Below, piece after piece: positions 6,824 to 6,848 of a stretch of DNA of 6,848 bases. Below the pieces are notes generated by a model. It was not told the origin of the DNA. It was given only the letters and a program-made list of their open reading frames with translations, and searched no databases. The position numbers and the translations under genes were made by a program. Each line of letters begins with the position of its first letter. Position 1 is the first letter of the stretch. Origin of the DNA: CAZLYK01 sp964563495 (GTDB lineage: Bacteria > Acidobacteriota > Blastocatellia > RBC074); the NCBI GenBank assembly GCA_964563495.1, contig CAZLYK010000213.1, forward strand, positions 1 through 6,848. Reading direction: 5' to 3'.

Positions 6824-6848
6824 GATGCATGATTTAACGAGATATCTC

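Noticed and set aside
6795..6848. Magnesium riboswitch or leader peptide upstream of mgtA
   Set aside because: Only about 54 bases upstream of the preferred start are present, and they are mostly repeat. No riboswitch structure or leader frame can be supported.

Overview
The window is a bacterial chromosomal segment of moderately high GC (roughly 55-60% by eye). It holds four genes: three on the + strand and one convergent on the - strand. Three traits point to a free-living Gram-negative-type bacterium: two lipoprotein signal peptides, a twin-arginine-exported Gfo/Idh/MocA oxidoreductase, and intergenic spaces filled with short degenerate repeats. Acidobacteriota is my best guess, with Planctomycetota or Verrucomicrobiota as alternatives. 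No single gene here fixes the phylum. I see no phage, transposase, CRISPR array, tRNA or rRNA.

Bases 1-322 carry no gene. Bases 1-104 are thirteen tandem copies of an 8-base unit (GGGCGACN), probably continuing off the left edge. Four inverted copies at 143-174 follow. Together they can fold into a nearly perfect 44-pair hairpin, and the G-rich strand also fits a G-quadruplex pattern. The remaining ~140 bases are the leader of the first gene, with only a weak promoter candidate.

Bases 323-2673 are a tight two-gene unit: a parallel beta-helix lipoprotein and a diheme c-type cytochrome lipoprotein. The stop and start codons overlap (TAATG). From memory, these match a pair of families that recur side by side in many bacteria (TIGR03805 with TIGR03806, the SO2930/HNE_0200 cytochrome family) and have no known function. 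This is the least understood biology in the window.

Bases 2792-4114 encode a Gfo/Idh/MocA-family NAD(P)-dependent oxidoreductase with a twin-arginine signal, so it is probably periplasmic and probably acts on a sugar or sugar derivative. It lies 118 bases downstream of the cytochrome on the same strand. The gap holds a degenerate GACAGGAT/ATCCTGTC repeat and an extended -10-like motif, so it may be transcribed separately.

Bases 4115-4265 separate the convergent genes and hold a CGCCAAG-type inverted repeat that may terminate transcription from both sides. Bases 4266-6794 (minus strand) encode an MgtA-type magnesium-translocating P-type ATPase, complete with all core P-type motifs. Its apparent N-terminal extension up to 6830 runs into another GACAGGAT repeat and is probably not translated. 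The three + strand genes could form an envelope-located oxidative sugar module. That is inference from localisation and proximity; the Mg2+ pump looks unrelated to them.
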